Assembly (NCBI GenBank): GCA_019637875.1
Contig: JAHBUW010000001.1
Span: forward strand, 248,001-312,000
Reading direction: 5' to 3'
From: Pseudobdellovibrionaceae bacterium
GTDB taxonomy: Bacteria; Bdellovibrionota; Bdellovibrionia; Bdellovibrionales; Bdellovibrionaceae
DNA length: 64,000 nucleotides
Shown one piece after another: positions 8,981 through 18,178 of the stretch; the stretch's first letter is position 1, and every line of letters starts with the position of its first letter. Below the pieces are notes generated by a model, which saw nothing but the letters and a program-made list of their open reading frames with translations, had not been told where the DNA came from and made no database searches. Position numbers and translations under genes: made by a program.

Positions 8981-9722
8981 TGTCGATCAACCTCACGTTG
9001 CCGAGCCATGCGGCGGCCAGTCTGCGTCCGTCCCATTCGCGGATGTACTCCACGCGAAAACCTTTTTCGGTGAGAATCTGCGTGCCGCGCGCAGGGTCGT
9101 CCACTTGGGTCAAAACCTGGTGGAGGAGCGGCGCGATTTTGCGTTCCGCATCGCTCAGCCGCACGTTGCGCGAACTCATCGCCAGGCCGTCGGCTTCGCG
9201 CAAGGTCGCGACGGGGACGATCTCGGTGGGAACCAAGAGCGCTTCGACCATACCGCGCACGAGGGAAAGCTGCTGCCAGTCCTTTTCCCCGAAGTAGGCG
9301 CGGGTCGGCTGCGCTCCGTTGAGGAGCTTGAGCACCACGCTCAGCATGCCGTCGAAGTGTCCCGGGCGGAATTCGCCTTCGAGGGTCTTCGAGACTTCGC
9401 TTTCCGTGACCTTGTAACGGTAAGCATCGGGATAAAGCTCGTCGTATTCCGGCGTCCACACCACGTCGGCGCCGGCTTCATCGGCGAGCTCCAGATCTTT
9501 TTCGATGGGACGTGGGTATTTCGCCAGATCGTCGGCGTTATTGAACTGCGTGGGGTTCACATAAATGCTGACGACGACGTGCTGGTTTTCCAAACGCGCG
9601 CGACGGATCAGCGAGGCGTGGCCCTCGTGCAAAGCGCCCATGGTGGGGACGAAACCCACGGATTCGCCACCGAAAAGGCGGCGGTAGGCGCGCATTTCTT
9701 GAAGGGCGGTGATCCGTTTCAT
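8967..9722 (-). CDS. panC: Pantothenate synthetase
   Basis: 251 residues. It joins pantoate and beta-alanine with ATP. The nucleotidyltransferase signatures PTMGALHEGHASLI near residue 25-40 and the KMSKS-like MSSRNVRLS are clear. I start at ATG 9722, which forms a TAATG overlap with the panB stop; a GTG four codons upstream (9734) is possible but less likely. It is translationally coupled to panB and coaBC. Confidence 0.94.
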   Translation of the reverse strand: MKRITALQEMRAYRRLFGGESVGFVPTMGALHEGHASLIRRARLENQHVVVSIYVNPTQFNNADDLAKYPRPIEKDLELADEAGADVVWTPEYDELYPDAYRYKVTESEVSKTLEGEFRPGHFDGMLSVVLKLLNGAQPTRAYFGEKDWQQLSLVRGMVEALLVPTEIVPVATLREADGLAMSSRNVRLSDAERKIAPLLHQVLTQVDDPARGTQILTEKGFRVEYIREWDGRRLAAAWLGNVRLIDNVEI

Positions 9723-10507
9723 TATTCGAACCACTCTTTCGCGGTGGGGAATTCGCCTTGTTTCACGTCTTGCGAGTATTTTTCGACGGCGTCTTTCACG
9801 AGTTCGGCGCCGTTTAGGTAGCGGCGCACGAACTTCGGTTTGAAGCTCGTCTGGAAACCGAGCAGATCGTGCCAGACGAGGACTTGGCCGTCGGTCTCGT
9901 CACCTGCGCCGATGCCGATCGTGGGGATTTTCAACTGGCGGGTGATGTCCGCCGCGAGTTGTTTGGGGACGCATTCGAGAACGACGCTGAACGCGCCGGC
10001 CTTTTCCAGATCGAGCGCGTCTTTCAAGATGCGTTCGCCCTCTTCGCTGCGGCGACCTTGCACTTTGTAGCCGCCGAGTTGGTTGACCGATTGGGGCGTC
10101 AGTCCCAAGTGACCCATGACGGGAATGCCCGAGTCGACCAAGTGCTGTACGAGTTCCAGATTGCCGCGCGCGCCTTCGAGCTTCACCGCGTGGGCGCCCG
10201 CGCGCATGAGCTTTCCGGCAGACAGCACATTCGTTTTGCGATCCAAACGGTACGACAAGAACGGCAGATCGCCGATGATCAGTTTCGAGGGCGCGAACTT
10301 CGCGACGGCTTGGGTGTGACGGGCCATCAACGAAACCGTGGCATTCAGCGTGGAGTCGTCACCGAACATCACCATCTGCAGGCTATCGCCGACGAGAATC
10401 GAATCCACCGAAGTCTGCTCGACGATTTGCGCGGCCCAGGCCTCGTAGCAGGTGATCATCGTCAATTTTTCTTGGCCTTTTTTATCGCGGAACTCGGGGA
10501 CTCTCAT
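9722..10507 (-). CDS. panB: 3-methyl-2-oxobutanoate hydroxymethyltransferase
   Basis: 261 residues. It adds a hydroxymethyl group from methylene-tetrahydrofolate to ketoisovalerate, giving ketopantoate. Family motifs: TMITCYEAWAA, ILVGDSLQMV, KLEGARGN and PVMGHLGLTPQ, with the metal-binding aspartates in place. Its ATG overlaps the stop of the upstream Rossmann-fold gene by four bases. Together with that gene it forms the start of the CoA operon. Confidence 0.95.
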   Translation of the reverse strand: MRVPEFRDKKGQEKLTMITCYEAWAAQIVEQTSVDSILVGDSLQMVMFGDDSTLNATVSLMARHTQAVAKFAPSKLIIGDLPFLSYRLDRKTNVLSAGKLMRAGAHAVKLEGARGNLELVQHLVDSGIPVMGHLGLTPQSVNQLGGYKVQGRRSEEGERILKDALDLEKAGAFSVVLECVPKQLAADITRQLKIPTIGIGAGDETDGQVLVWHDLLGFQTSFKPKFVRRYLNGAELVKDAVEKYSQDVKQGEFPTAKEWFE

Positions 10508-11205
10508 GGCGCCTCCACGGCTTTTTGAAACGCGCGGTAGATGCCCGCGAAGGGGTCGCCTCCGAGCGCTTCGAGATTCTTGTTCATGGTCTCGACATCG
10601 CCGCGAACCAAGGGGCCGGTGCGCGCGCGCGTGGGATCGTTGAAGACGTTATCGATAGTGACGTCCGCATAGGGACGCAGAATTTCCGCGGGTAGCCCGA
10701 GCTTCGCGAATTCACTTTGGGCTTTCGCCCACAGAAGGGTCGTGAAATTTCCCGACAGCACGCAGAGCGCATGGTAGAGCGCCTTCTGTTCGGGGTGGAT
10801 CGCGAAGAGCGCGTTCGGCAGCGGCAGCTCCGTCGGCCAGCGCGTTTCCGTACTGGAGGTGACGTAGTTGATGCGGCGGTAAGTGGCTTCGGTATAAAGT
10901 TCGGGACCGAAGGTCATCAGCGGATGGTAGCCGGTCATTCCCTCCAGCTCGAGCGCGCCCGAAAAATGAATCCAGCGCGCGCGGGGGGCGTGGTTTCGAT
11001 ATTGCGCGTGAAAAGTTTCGAGGGCGCGATCCGAGATGGCGAGGGCGATGATCTGCGCCGTGGGCAGAAGACGAAGGAGCTCGGATTCCGGCTGTGACCG
11101 GTCCCAAGTCAGAATGTCGTGGCTGGCGGTCAATGTCCGCTGCCAATCGGGGATCAGGTGGCGGGCCAGACGGCCGCGACCGATCCAAAGGATCTTGATT
11201 TTCAT
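10504..11205 (-). CDS. Rossmann-fold DUF2520-type protein, candidate ketopantoate reductase
   Basis: 233 residues. The N-terminus KIKILWIGRGRLARHL is an NAD(P)-binding GxGxxA fingerprint; the C-terminal half is helical, as in the two-domain DUF2520/6-phosphogluconate-dehydrogenase-like reductases. Family members are often found beside panB/panC. Because the operon has panB and panC but no panE in view, I infer it reduces ketopantoate to pantoate. Start ATG 11205 is preceded by AGGA; a longer in-frame start at 11244 adds 13 residues that do not look conserved. First gene of the operon, overlapping panB by ATGA. Confidence 0.75.
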   Translation of the reverse strand: MKIKILWIGRGRLARHLIPDWQRTLTASHDILTWDRSQPESELLRLLPTAQIIALAISDRALETFHAQYRNHAPRARWIHFSGALELEGMTGYHPLMTFGPELYTEATYRRINYVTSSTETRWPTELPLPNALFAIHPEQKALYHALCVLSGNFTTLLWAKAQSEFAKLGLPAEILRPYADVTIDNVFNDPTRARTGPLVRGDVETMNKNLEALGGDPFAGIYRAFQKAVEAP

Positions 11206-11359
11206 TCGTCCTGCTTCCTGAGGTACCTGTCCAGCTTGGATCAAGTCCCGGTCACACTCATTGCCCGTTCAGTGGGCGTTCATCTCCTAGGATGTATACC
11301 TCGGTCCGGCGCCTGACAAGGATTGCGCGCGTCAAACCGGGCGTGCTAGGCCCTAGGTC

Positions 11360-12082
11360 ATGAAAAAAGTCGGAATTCTGGGGCTTTGGCTCGCGGTTTT
11401 GCTGCTCGGAGCGGTCGGCATTTGGTGGTTCACCCAAGATCGTTTCATGGTCGATAGCGAGGTCGCGCGCGAGCTCGCGCCGATGGAGTCACCCGCCAAC
11501 GCACGCGCGGCCGTGACCCAAGCGTTGCGCGCGCCCGGGGCCGTGCCGACCATTCTGCTGTGGGGGCAATTTCCCGACGACCGCGAAGCCCTCGATATTT
11601 TGAATTCGATGTGGGAAAGCCGCGACGAAGCGGGACTGCGTTGGGACGAGATCTGGCTCGATGAAGGATTTCACAATCTGCTGCCCGGTCGAGCGGTGTA
11701 TCTGCGCGGCGCGGACGTGCCGCTCGCGAAGGAGCTCGAAGCGTTGCGCGCGGAGGGGCGCTCGGTGCTGATCCTGACCGCGCCGATCTTCGCCGCCACG
11801 GCCTTAAAAGGTTCGCCCGCGGCCGGACTGGCGCGTTTGAACGTGCCCTTTCAGTCGGTGCTGTGGTTGGAAGGCCCGCGCCGGCGGGAAGATGAAAAGA
11901 ACGTCCGCCCGCCCTGTCAGCTGCCGCATGTGGATCTGCAAGGCACGGGAGCGTTAGGCTGTCGCGTTCTGCAAAGCGCGCGCGGTGAATACCGCCGCAA
12001 CTTCAAAACCGGAGAGCGCCTGATGCAGATCGAACGCCTGAATGCGAACGACCTGCTGGTGTGGCGGGCGACTGAACCTTAA
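11360..12082 (+). CDS. Hypothetical protein with N-terminal signal/anchor
   Basis: 240 residues. Residues ~5-25 are strongly hydrophobic (GLWLAVLLLGAVGIWWF), giving a signal anchor; the rest is a soluble alpha/beta segment with no family I recognise. Two cysteines near the C-terminus (in PPCQLP and LGCRVL) could pair in the periplasm. The gene is transcribed away from the CoA operon across a 155-bp gap and converges on the patatin-like gene, whose stop overlaps its own stop by four bases. Confidence 0.7.
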   Translation: MKKVGILGLWLAVLLLGAVGIWWFTQDRFMVDSEVARELAPMESPANARAAVTQALRAPGAVPTILLWGQFPDDREALDILNSMWESRDEAGLRWDEIWLDEGFHNLLPGRAVYLRGADVPLAKELEALRAEGRSVLILTAPIFAATALKGSPAAGLARLNVPFQSVLWLEGPRRREDEKNVRPPCQLPHVDLQGTGALGCRVLQSARGEYRRNFKTGERLMQIERLNANDLLVWRATEP

Positions 12083-13887
12083 TTCATACAACCCGCATAG
12101 GGCGGATAACCGAGCTCCGGGTCGACTTTGTTGTCGTCGGCCGAGATCGTTTTCGGATTCGCGAAGGATGTGCGCGTCGGGGGCGTGCGCTCGAAGATCG
12201 GCGAGTTGTACGCCGCTTCGATCATCTGCGGGAACTGCGTTTTGGTATCGAACGCGTTCCAGTCCGAGCACAGAACCGCGTCGGCCACCGCGAGCGAACC
12301 CGCGAACGAGCTGTGCGGATTTTTCAGATTGTAGAGCTTGTGCCAAACCGAATCGGCGTAGTCGTCCGAGCCGTTGTTGTTGAGCAAGGTGCTCGCTTTT
12401 TTTCCGGGACCGCTCGAATCCAGAAGTTCCCAACCGGGGCGATCGAAGCCCAGAATCCGTTTCACGACGCCCTGACCGAACAGCGAATCGCCGCCACGAC
12501 GGGTGACGTAAACCACTTTGTCGCAGCCCGCGGCTTTCAGCACGGGAACCGGGTGCAGATCCGACCAGCCGCCGAAGGAAACCCAGTCCGGATTCATACC
12601 CACCGTCGAGAACTCCAAAGCGGGCGAGAGTCCCGGCTCGGCGGGGGACAGCGCGAGCGCTTGCAGCCAAGAGCCTTCACCCAAAGCCAAGAAGCGGTGG
12701 GATTTATCCAGCTTCGAAAGCGGGTTGTTGGGATTGCGCAGTTCCGCTTCGATCTGTTCTAGATCGGCAGGGCGGCCCCAGTAACCGAAGCGCAGATCCG
12801 TCGGCGAGACGCGAACGTCCGCGCCGACACCGGGGGCAAGGCTTTTCAGATAAGCGTCCCGCTGTGCGCGGAAGCTTTTCGCCGACTCTCCCGAAACGAC
12901 GGAAGTGGTCACGAGCGCCTGCGCGTACTGACCGACGGGTTCGTGAATGCGTGAACGTTGCGAGGGGACATAGTTACCGAAGTATTTCTCCACGCTGTCG
13001 CCGATCAGAACCTGACAGCGGGGCTCGGCCATCACGATCTCGGGCCAGGTGCGACCCGCCGAGACGGGAAGGCAGGTGCGCATGAAAAGTTCGTGCGCTT
13101 GTAAAGACTCGGTGCTGGCGTCACGTTGCGCGAGGTAGTCGCCCAGCGCGCCGAAGCGGATGGCGAGCGCCTGGAAGTCCACGATCCCGTTGCGGACGAA
13201 CAGCTGCGCATCGTTTTTCGCGTCGAACTTCCCGAAGACCGCGAGCGTCTGCTTCAAGGCTTCGATCCGTTTCATGAGGAGCGCCTGTTTCGCGCGATCT
13301 TTTTGGATCGAGGGATCCAGCAGAAGCTCCGCCACGGCGACGACCGCGGGACCGTAGAAGATCCCCGAGTTCTGCATGTCCTTCGCGGCGGCGATGGCTT
13401 TCGGCAGATGTTTGTTCATCGCCTGCTGCGACGACAATACGGTCACCGAGTCGTAGACGTTTTCCTTTTGGAGTTGCTTCATCCACTCGACGAGGGTTTT
13501 CCAACCACGTTGCTCGTACAAAAAGTAGCTGACGCCCTCTAACGACTTGATCATCAGTGCGAGGTGTTTGCCTTTGTCGTCGCGGGATTTCGGCAGATCG
13601 GCATTCGCCATGGCGCTTTCCCACAGGAAGGTCGTCATCGAACCCGAACTCGCGCCGGCCATGCCCACGGGAGCGCCGTAGGTTTCCAGCACGCGGGCCA
13701 AGGCACCCCAGTGCGCGGGCATCAGTTCGCCGTTGCCGCGAACGGCGACGCAGTAGTTCTCGGTGGACGAGGGCGTGCGGGGAGTGGTGGCGTTCGGCGC
13801 GGGTTTACCGGCTTGTTCGATCATCCAGGGCACGCCGGCGAGAAGAAGCAATACGATGACTGCGGCACCGATCCATTTGTGCGACAT
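12079..13887 (-). CDS. Patatin-like phospholipase family protein, membrane-anchored
   Basis: 602 residues. After an N-terminal anchor (residues ~5-22) comes a patatin-type core: a glycine-containing strand CVAVRGNGELMPAHWGAL and the nucleophile elbow GASSGS. Patatins use a Ser-Asp dyad to cleave lipid acyl chains. The region that should carry the DGG/DGA aspartate reads SFGGWSDLHPVPVL, so the usual catalytic Asp position appears to be Phe; Asp in SDL may or may not substitute. A helical insertion separates the two motifs, making the protein much longer than a minimal patatin (~300). Start ATG 13887 has AAGGAGA upstream. Confidence 0.75.
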   Translation of the reverse strand: MSHKWIGAAVIVLLLLAGVPWMIEQAGKPAPNATTPRTPSSTENYCVAVRGNGELMPAHWGALARVLETYGAPVGMAGASSGSMTTFLWESAMANADLPKSRDDKGKHLALMIKSLEGVSYFLYEQRGWKTLVEWMKQLQKENVYDSVTVLSSQQAMNKHLPKAIAAAKDMQNSGIFYGPAVVAVAELLLDPSIQKDRAKQALLMKRIEALKQTLAVFGKFDAKNDAQLFVRNGIVDFQALAIRFGALGDYLAQRDASTESLQAHELFMRTCLPVSAGRTWPEIVMAEPRCQVLIGDSVEKYFGNYVPSQRSRIHEPVGQYAQALVTTSVVSGESAKSFRAQRDAYLKSLAPGVGADVRVSPTDLRFGYWGRPADLEQIEAELRNPNNPLSKLDKSHRFLALGEGSWLQALALSPAEPGLSPALEFSTVGMNPDWVSFGGWSDLHPVPVLKAAGCDKVVYVTRRGGDSLFGQGVVKRILGFDRPGWELLDSSGPGKKASTLLNNNGSDDYADSVWHKLYNLKNPHSSFAGSLAVADAVLCSDWNAFDTKTQFPQMIEAAYNSPIFERTPPTRTSFANPKTISADDNKVDPELGYPPYAGCMN

Positions 13888-13956
13888 GAGGTCTCCTTGG
13901 GGTTTCCTGTTCAGTGTAACCGGGTCCCCCAAGGACGCCATACGACCAATGAATAG

Positions 13957-13980
13957 AAAAAAGCCCGCGCGGGGCGGGCT
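13957..13980 (-). terminator. Intrinsic terminator of the 5'-nucleotidase gene
   Basis: On the minus strand the stem AGCCCGC/GCGGGCT (13974-13980 with 13962-13968) is followed directly by a run of T. It lies 13 bases after the stop of the 5'-nucleotidase gene and upstream of the patatin-like gene. Confidence 0.8.
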
Positions 13981-13992
13981 CTTCGATCGGCT

Positions 13993-15366
13993 CTAAATCT
14001 CGTGCGCGAGGGGTCGGCGCGGGGCCCGGAAGTAAGTCCGGGGCGACAGCGCGAGCAGGTCCGAGAGTTTCGGCATGTACACGCAGGCGTAGCGGTCCAC
14101 TTGGTAAGCGAAGTAGCTTTCCTCGTTCCCCGAACGCATCAAGGGGCCCCAATAGCCGTTGAACAGACCTTGCTGCTGACGGATCAGCCCGCTGATCTGC
14201 GCATCGACTTCGGCGATTTTGGTCTGTAAAGCTTCGGTCTGCGCTTCGTCGGGCTTGATCTTGGCCTCGGTCTTTTGGGTCATGATCTGGGTCAACTCGT
14301 CCTCGAAGGGCTCTTTGGTGTGCATGAGCGTTTCGATTTCGGTGTTGATGGGCGATGCCTTCTGGTTCGCTTCTAGCTCATGGTCCAGCTCATCGATGAC
14401 CATGGCCGTCCGCCAGCCGCAGTCCTTCTTCAGGCGCAGGATGTCGCCGTAGATGTGATCGCCGATGTAAAGGATCTCGTCCCCTTGCAGGTCGAAGTCG
14501 CCGGTGAAGGCGTTCGCGCTTCCGCCCTGGTAAACGCCCGGCCCCAGCTTATCGTTGTGGTTCACCATGGAGCCGTCGGCGGGATTGACCTTCAGGTATT
14601 TGAGGTTGTCGTAGAAGTAGCGTGGCTTTTGCGCGAGCGTGACGACGATCTCGAACAGATCCAACCAGCTCTCGTGGGCCTTCAGATACGGATTGATCGC
14701 GTAGTCGAGCAGAAGTTTCGTGTAGTGATAGTCCGAGTTCGTCACGATGAAGATTTTCTTCCCGTGGGTTTTGAACTTCTCGAGGCCCGCGACGACGTCG
14801 GGATCCTTGATGATGAAGCGATCCAGATCCGACTTCACGGTGTCTTTCAGCGAGCCGTCCCGGTGCGCCTCATCGAGGGCGAAAAGGACGTCGTCCGCGA
14901 TGCGGGCGTACTCGGGAAGCACGTTCGCGTAAGTTTCCGAGTCCTTCATGTCCACGAGCTGCGCGAACAGCGTACACAGGCTGAGCGAGAAGGCGGTGTC
15001 GACGGCCAGATAAGACGAATCCGACAAATCGATGTAGGTCGACTTGTACATTTTCTGCTGGGTCTTGAAGTCGATGGGCTTCACGCCGTGGAAGCTCGCG
15101 CGGATCGCCGAGTGGCGATTCAGCTTCAGGATGTTGCCGTTGGCCTTATCGATGACGAGACCGCGGATGGTCAGGTTGTAGTCGAAGGGAAGTTGGCGCA
15201 CGGCCTCGGGATAACCCTTCTTGATGAGCTTATCCTTCATGATCGTATGCGAGAGGCCTTCGAACTCTTGGGTTTTGTAACGGATCAACGTGTGATCCAT
15301 GTCGAGGCCGAGGAATTTAATGCGTTTCAGATTCAGCGTGCGGTTCACGAAAACGTGAGCGTTCAT
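13993..15366 (-). CDS. HAD-IG family 5'-nucleotidase
   Basis: 457 residues. HAD superfamily motif I appears as FLGLDMDHTLIRY near the N-terminus, and later FIVTNSDYHYT and ILYIGDHIYGDIL supply motifs II and IV. This matches the cytosolic purine 5'-nucleotidase group, which dephosphorylates IMP/GMP. The segment before the C-terminus contains a coiled-coil-like stretch rich in Glu/Gln/Lys. I start at ATG 15366 with GGTGA seven bases upstream; a GTG three codons earlier has no ribosome site. The rhodanese gene precedes it by 18 bp, so the two may be co-transcribed. Confidence 0.9.
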   Translation of the reverse strand: MNAHVFVNRTLNLKRIKFLGLDMDHTLIRYKTQEFEGLSHTIMKDKLIKKGYPEAVRQLPFDYNLTIRGLVIDKANGNILKLNRHSAIRASFHGVKPIDFKTQQKMYKSTYIDLSDSSYLAVDTAFSLSLCTLFAQLVDMKDSETYANVLPEYARIADDVLFALDEAHRDGSLKDTVKSDLDRFIIKDPDVVAGLEKFKTHGKKIFIVTNSDYHYTKLLLDYAINPYLKAHESWLDLFEIVVTLAQKPRYFYDNLKYLKVNPADGSMVNHNDKLGPGVYQGGSANAFTGDFDLQGDEILYIGDHIYGDILRLKKDCGWRTAMVIDELDHELEANQKASPINTEIETLMHTKEPFEDELTQIMTQKTEAKIKPDEAQTEALQTKIAEVDAQISGLIRQQQGLFNGYWGPLMRSGNEESYFAYQVDRYACVYMPKLSDLLALSPRTYFRAPRRPLAHEI

Positions 15367-15384
15367 ATTTTTCACCAGATGCGA

Positions 15385-15747
15385 TTAAGGTTGGGTCGGC
15401 AGCTTGAGGTCGTTCCACAAGAGCATGCCGCCCTTCATGTTGAAGACGTGTTCGAAGCCTTGCGATTGCGCGTAGGCGGTGGCTTGCGCCGAACGTCCGC
15501 CGGAACGGCAGACGAAAACGATCACGTCGGATTTAGGAATTTTTGAAAGTTGATCGGGAACGTCGCCCAGGGGCATCAGCTCCGTGCCGGGCACATGGCC
15601 CAGCTCGCCCGTGTATTCTTCGGGCTGGCGAACGTCGATCATGCGGACGCCCGATTTTTTATCCCAGAGTTCAGTCGGCTGAATGTCGATAACCCCGGGG
15701 ACAAAGGGGTTTTCTTCAGCACTCTCAAAGCGATGGAAATTGGACAT
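15385..15747 (-). CDS. Rhodanese-like domain protein
   Basis: 120 residues, a single rhodanese domain with MIDVRQPEEY and the active loop VCRSGGRS; the catalytic cysteine is Cys80. A six-residue loop of this size is usual for sulfurtransferases. No signal peptide, so cytoplasmic. The start ATG 15747 has a weak GGTAA. It lies head-to-head with the helicase gene, whose start is 70 bp away on the other strand. Confidence 0.9.
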   Translation of the reverse strand: MSNFHRFESAEENPFVPGVIDIQPTELWDKKSGVRMIDVRQPEEYTGELGHVPGTELMPLGDVPDQLSKIPKSDVIVFVCRSGGRSAQATAYAQSQGFEHVFNMKGGMLLWNDLKLPTQP

Positions 15748-15817
15748 AGTTACCGAGCATAGCACAGAAACGCCGCGGTATCTCTCGCGCGTGACGCATC
15801 GGGATGGGCGTGATTCA

Positions 15818-17092
15818 ATGCCCGCGATGTCGTCGAAGAAACAACGGCCGCCGGCGGAATTGTCCCGCGAACAGGCTCAGGCCCTCGAAATTCTGCAGTC
15901 GGGTGAGAACGTCTTCCTGACGGGTGGGGCGGGCTCGGGAAAATCCTTTTTGATTCGCGAGTTTCGCTCGGGACTCGATCCGAAATCCATGCCGCTTTTG
16001 GCCTCGACCGGTGCTGCCGCCGTGCTGCTGGATGGGCGGACGTTTCACAGTTTCTTTGGACTCGGGATCCTGGAGGGGGGAGTCGACGCCACCCGCAATC
16101 GCTGTCTGAATAACCCAAAACTCATGACCCGTTTGCGGGCCATTGACGGATTCATCATCGATGAGATTTCGATGATTCCCGGGCAGGCGTTCGCTTTGGC
16201 GGAAGAGCTTTGTCGCGAGGCCCGGTCCTCGAATCTGGTTTGGGGCGGGCTGCGCGCCATCGTGGTCGGCGATTTCGCGCAATTGCCGCCGGTCACGCGC
16301 GGGACTCAACGCGACTGGTGTTTTCTTTCGCCCGTCTGGGACAAAAGCGGCTTCATCAATGTCGTCTTGCGCGAAAACCAGCGCGTGTTGGATGCGGACT
16401 TCATCGAAGTTTTGAACGACATCCGCGAGGGGAATCTCTCCGAGCGCGCGAAATCCTTCTTAGATCATCATGTGCGTGAACACGACGATTGGGATAAAAG
16501 CCCGCGTCTGTTCTCGCGCCGTGATCACGTCGAAAAATTCAATCAAGGCGAGCTCGCGCAGCTTCCGGGCGAGGATCTGGTTTTCGATTCGATCTATTTC
16601 GGCAGCGACCGCGGCGTGGAGCAGCTCAAAAAAAGCGGCCCGGTGCCGGGGCGTTTGGTTTTGCGCGAGGGCGCGCAGGTGCTGTTCATTCAAAATGATC
16701 CGAACAAACGTTGGGTGAACGGCAGCCGCGGCACGGTCGTCGGCGTCGAGACGGACGACACGGGCCTGGAGCGCATCGCGATCGAGAAAGAAAATTTCCG
16801 CCACGTGACCGTGGACCGGGTGCAATTTTCACTTCTTGACGGGGACGGCCAACACGTCGCCTCGGTCGTGCAATATCCGCTGATCCTGGGCTACGCGACG
16901 ACGATTCATAAAAGCCAGGGCGCCACCATGGACGAAATGTGGGTGAATTTATCGAATCTTTGGGAGCCGGGCCAAGCTTACGTCGCCCTGAGCCGCCTAC
17001 GGACGGGTCAGGGACTGCGTCTTTTGGGCTGGCATCCGCGGTCCTTTCTCGTTGACCCGCAGGTCATTCATTTCTACAACTCGCTAGAGTAA
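15818..17092 (+). CDS. PIF1/RecD-like superfamily 1 helicase
   Basis: 424 residues. Walker A GGAGSGKS at 36-43, Walker B/motif II as FIIDEISMI, motif III VVGDFAQLPPV, and the C-terminal motifs YATTIHKSQGATMD and YVALSRLRTGQGL mark a SF1B helicase of the PIF1/RecD2 type. It probably unwinds DNA 5'-3' using ATP. It is short, with no extra N-terminal domain. I start at ATG 15818 after GGGATGGG; ATG 15827 is an alternative. A longer reading frame from 15683 runs antisense through the rhodanese gene and is not credible. Confidence 0.88.
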   Translation: MPAMSSKKQRPPAELSREQAQALEILQSGENVFLTGGAGSGKSFLIREFRSGLDPKSMPLLASTGAAAVLLDGRTFHSFFGLGILEGGVDATRNRCLNNPKLMTRLRAIDGFIIDEISMIPGQAFALAEELCREARSSNLVWGGLRAIVVGDFAQLPPVTRGTQRDWCFLSPVWDKSGFINVVLRENQRVLDADFIEVLNDIREGNLSERAKSFLDHHVREHDDWDKSPRLFSRRDHVEKFNQGELAQLPGEDLVFDSIYFGSDRGVEQLKKSGPVPGRLVLREGAQVLFIQNDPNKRWVNGSRGTVVGVETDDTGLERIAIEKENFRHVTVDRVQFSLLDGDGQHVASVVQYPLILGYATTIHKSQGATMDEMWVNLSNLWEPGQAYVALSRLRTGQGLRLLGWHPRSFLVDPQVIHFYNSLE

Positions 17093-17108
17093 AAACTTGG
17101 AGGTTTCC

Positions 17109-18170
17109 GTGTCTGCTTCCGCTTTTGAAACCCGTGAAAATCCGGTTGGTTTGGACGGCGTCGAGTTCATCGAATATGCCGGCACCGATCCGAAATTCTT
17201 CGAAACTCTTTTCACTAAATACGGCTTCGAAAAGATCGCGAAGCACCCGACGAAACAGATCGAGCTGTATCGTCAAGGGAACATCAACTACATCGTGAAC
17301 ACCGAGCCCGGAACTTTCGCGGCGGAATTCGCGAAAGCGCATGGACCTTCGGTCGTGTCCACCGGCTTCCGCGTGAAGAGCGCGATCGAGGCGTTCCGCA
17401 CCGCCACCACGCGCGGCGCTCAAGGTTATCTCGGCGCGGACCATCTGCGCGGCGCGACTCCCTATCCCGCGATCTACGGGATCGGCGACTCGCTCGTTTA
17501 CTTCATGGACAAGGACAACACGAAGGACCTTTACGAAAACGTCTTCGGACTGAAGAACGGCGGTCCCGCGGTTGTCGGTAAGGGCTTCCTCGATGTCGAC
17601 CACTTCACGAACAACGTCCCCAAGGGCGAAATGGACAAGTGGAGCGACTTTTACACCGGCGTTTTCGGTTTCTACGAAATCAAATACTTCGACATCAAGG
17701 GCAAGTCGACCGGTCTGCTGTCCAAGGCGATGGGCTCGCCCTGCGGAAAGTTCGCGGTGCCGATCAACGAACCCTCGGACGGCAAATCGCAAATCCAAGA
17801 GTATCTCGACGAATACAACGGTTCGGGCATCCAGCACATCGCGATGACCACGAACGACGTCATCGGCACGCTCGAACAGCTCCGTGCCGCGAACCTCGAG
17901 TTCCTCGCGGCGCCGCCCGACACCTACTACCGCCAGCTGTCGGCGCGTCTGCCGATGGTCGTCGAAGATCTGGAGCGTTTGAAAAAGAACGCGATCCTCG
18001 TCGATGGTGATCAGCACGGCTATCTGCTCCAGATCTTCTCGAAAAACATCATCGGCCCGGTTTTCTTCGAAGTGATTCAACGTCGTGGCCACGATGGATT
18101 CGGTAACGGAAACTTCCAGGCCCTGTTCGACGCGATCGAGGCGGATCAGCGCGAACGCGGCTACCTCTGA
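17109..18170 (+). CDS. hpd: 4-hydroxyphenylpyruvate dioxygenase
   Basis: 353 residues. It converts 4-hydroxyphenylpyruvate to homogentisate in tyrosine breakdown. Two vicinal-oxygen-chelate repeats are visible; the iron ligands are the histidines in FLDVDHFTNNV and GIQHIAMTTND and the glutamate in GPVFFEVIQRRG. The GTG start at 17109 lies six bases after GGAGG (17099-17103); a TTG at 17097 would overlap that ribosome site. It is followed eight bases later by hmgA, with which it forms a two-gene unit. Confidence 0.95.
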   Translation: MSASAFETRENPVGLDGVEFIEYAGTDPKFFETLFTKYGFEKIAKHPTKQIELYRQGNINYIVNTEPGTFAAEFAKAHGPSVVSTGFRVKSAIEAFRTATTRGAQGYLGADHLRGATPYPAIYGIGDSLVYFMDKDNTKDLYENVFGLKNGGPAVVGKGFLDVDHFTNNVPKGEMDKWSDFYTGVFGFYEIKYFDIKGKSTGLLSKAMGSPCGKFAVPINEPSDGKSQIQEYLDEYNGSGIQHIAMTTNDVIGTLEQLRAANLEFLAAPPDTYYRQLSARLPMVVEDLERLKKNAILVDGDQHGYLLQIFSKNIIGPVFFEVIQRRGHDGFGNGNFQALFDAIEADQRERGYL

Positions 18171-18178
18171 GGTGAATC

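Noticed and set aside
14380-15546. 388-codon plus-strand frame opposite the 5'-nucleotidase
   Set aside because: Antisense shadow of a confidently identified HAD-family gene.
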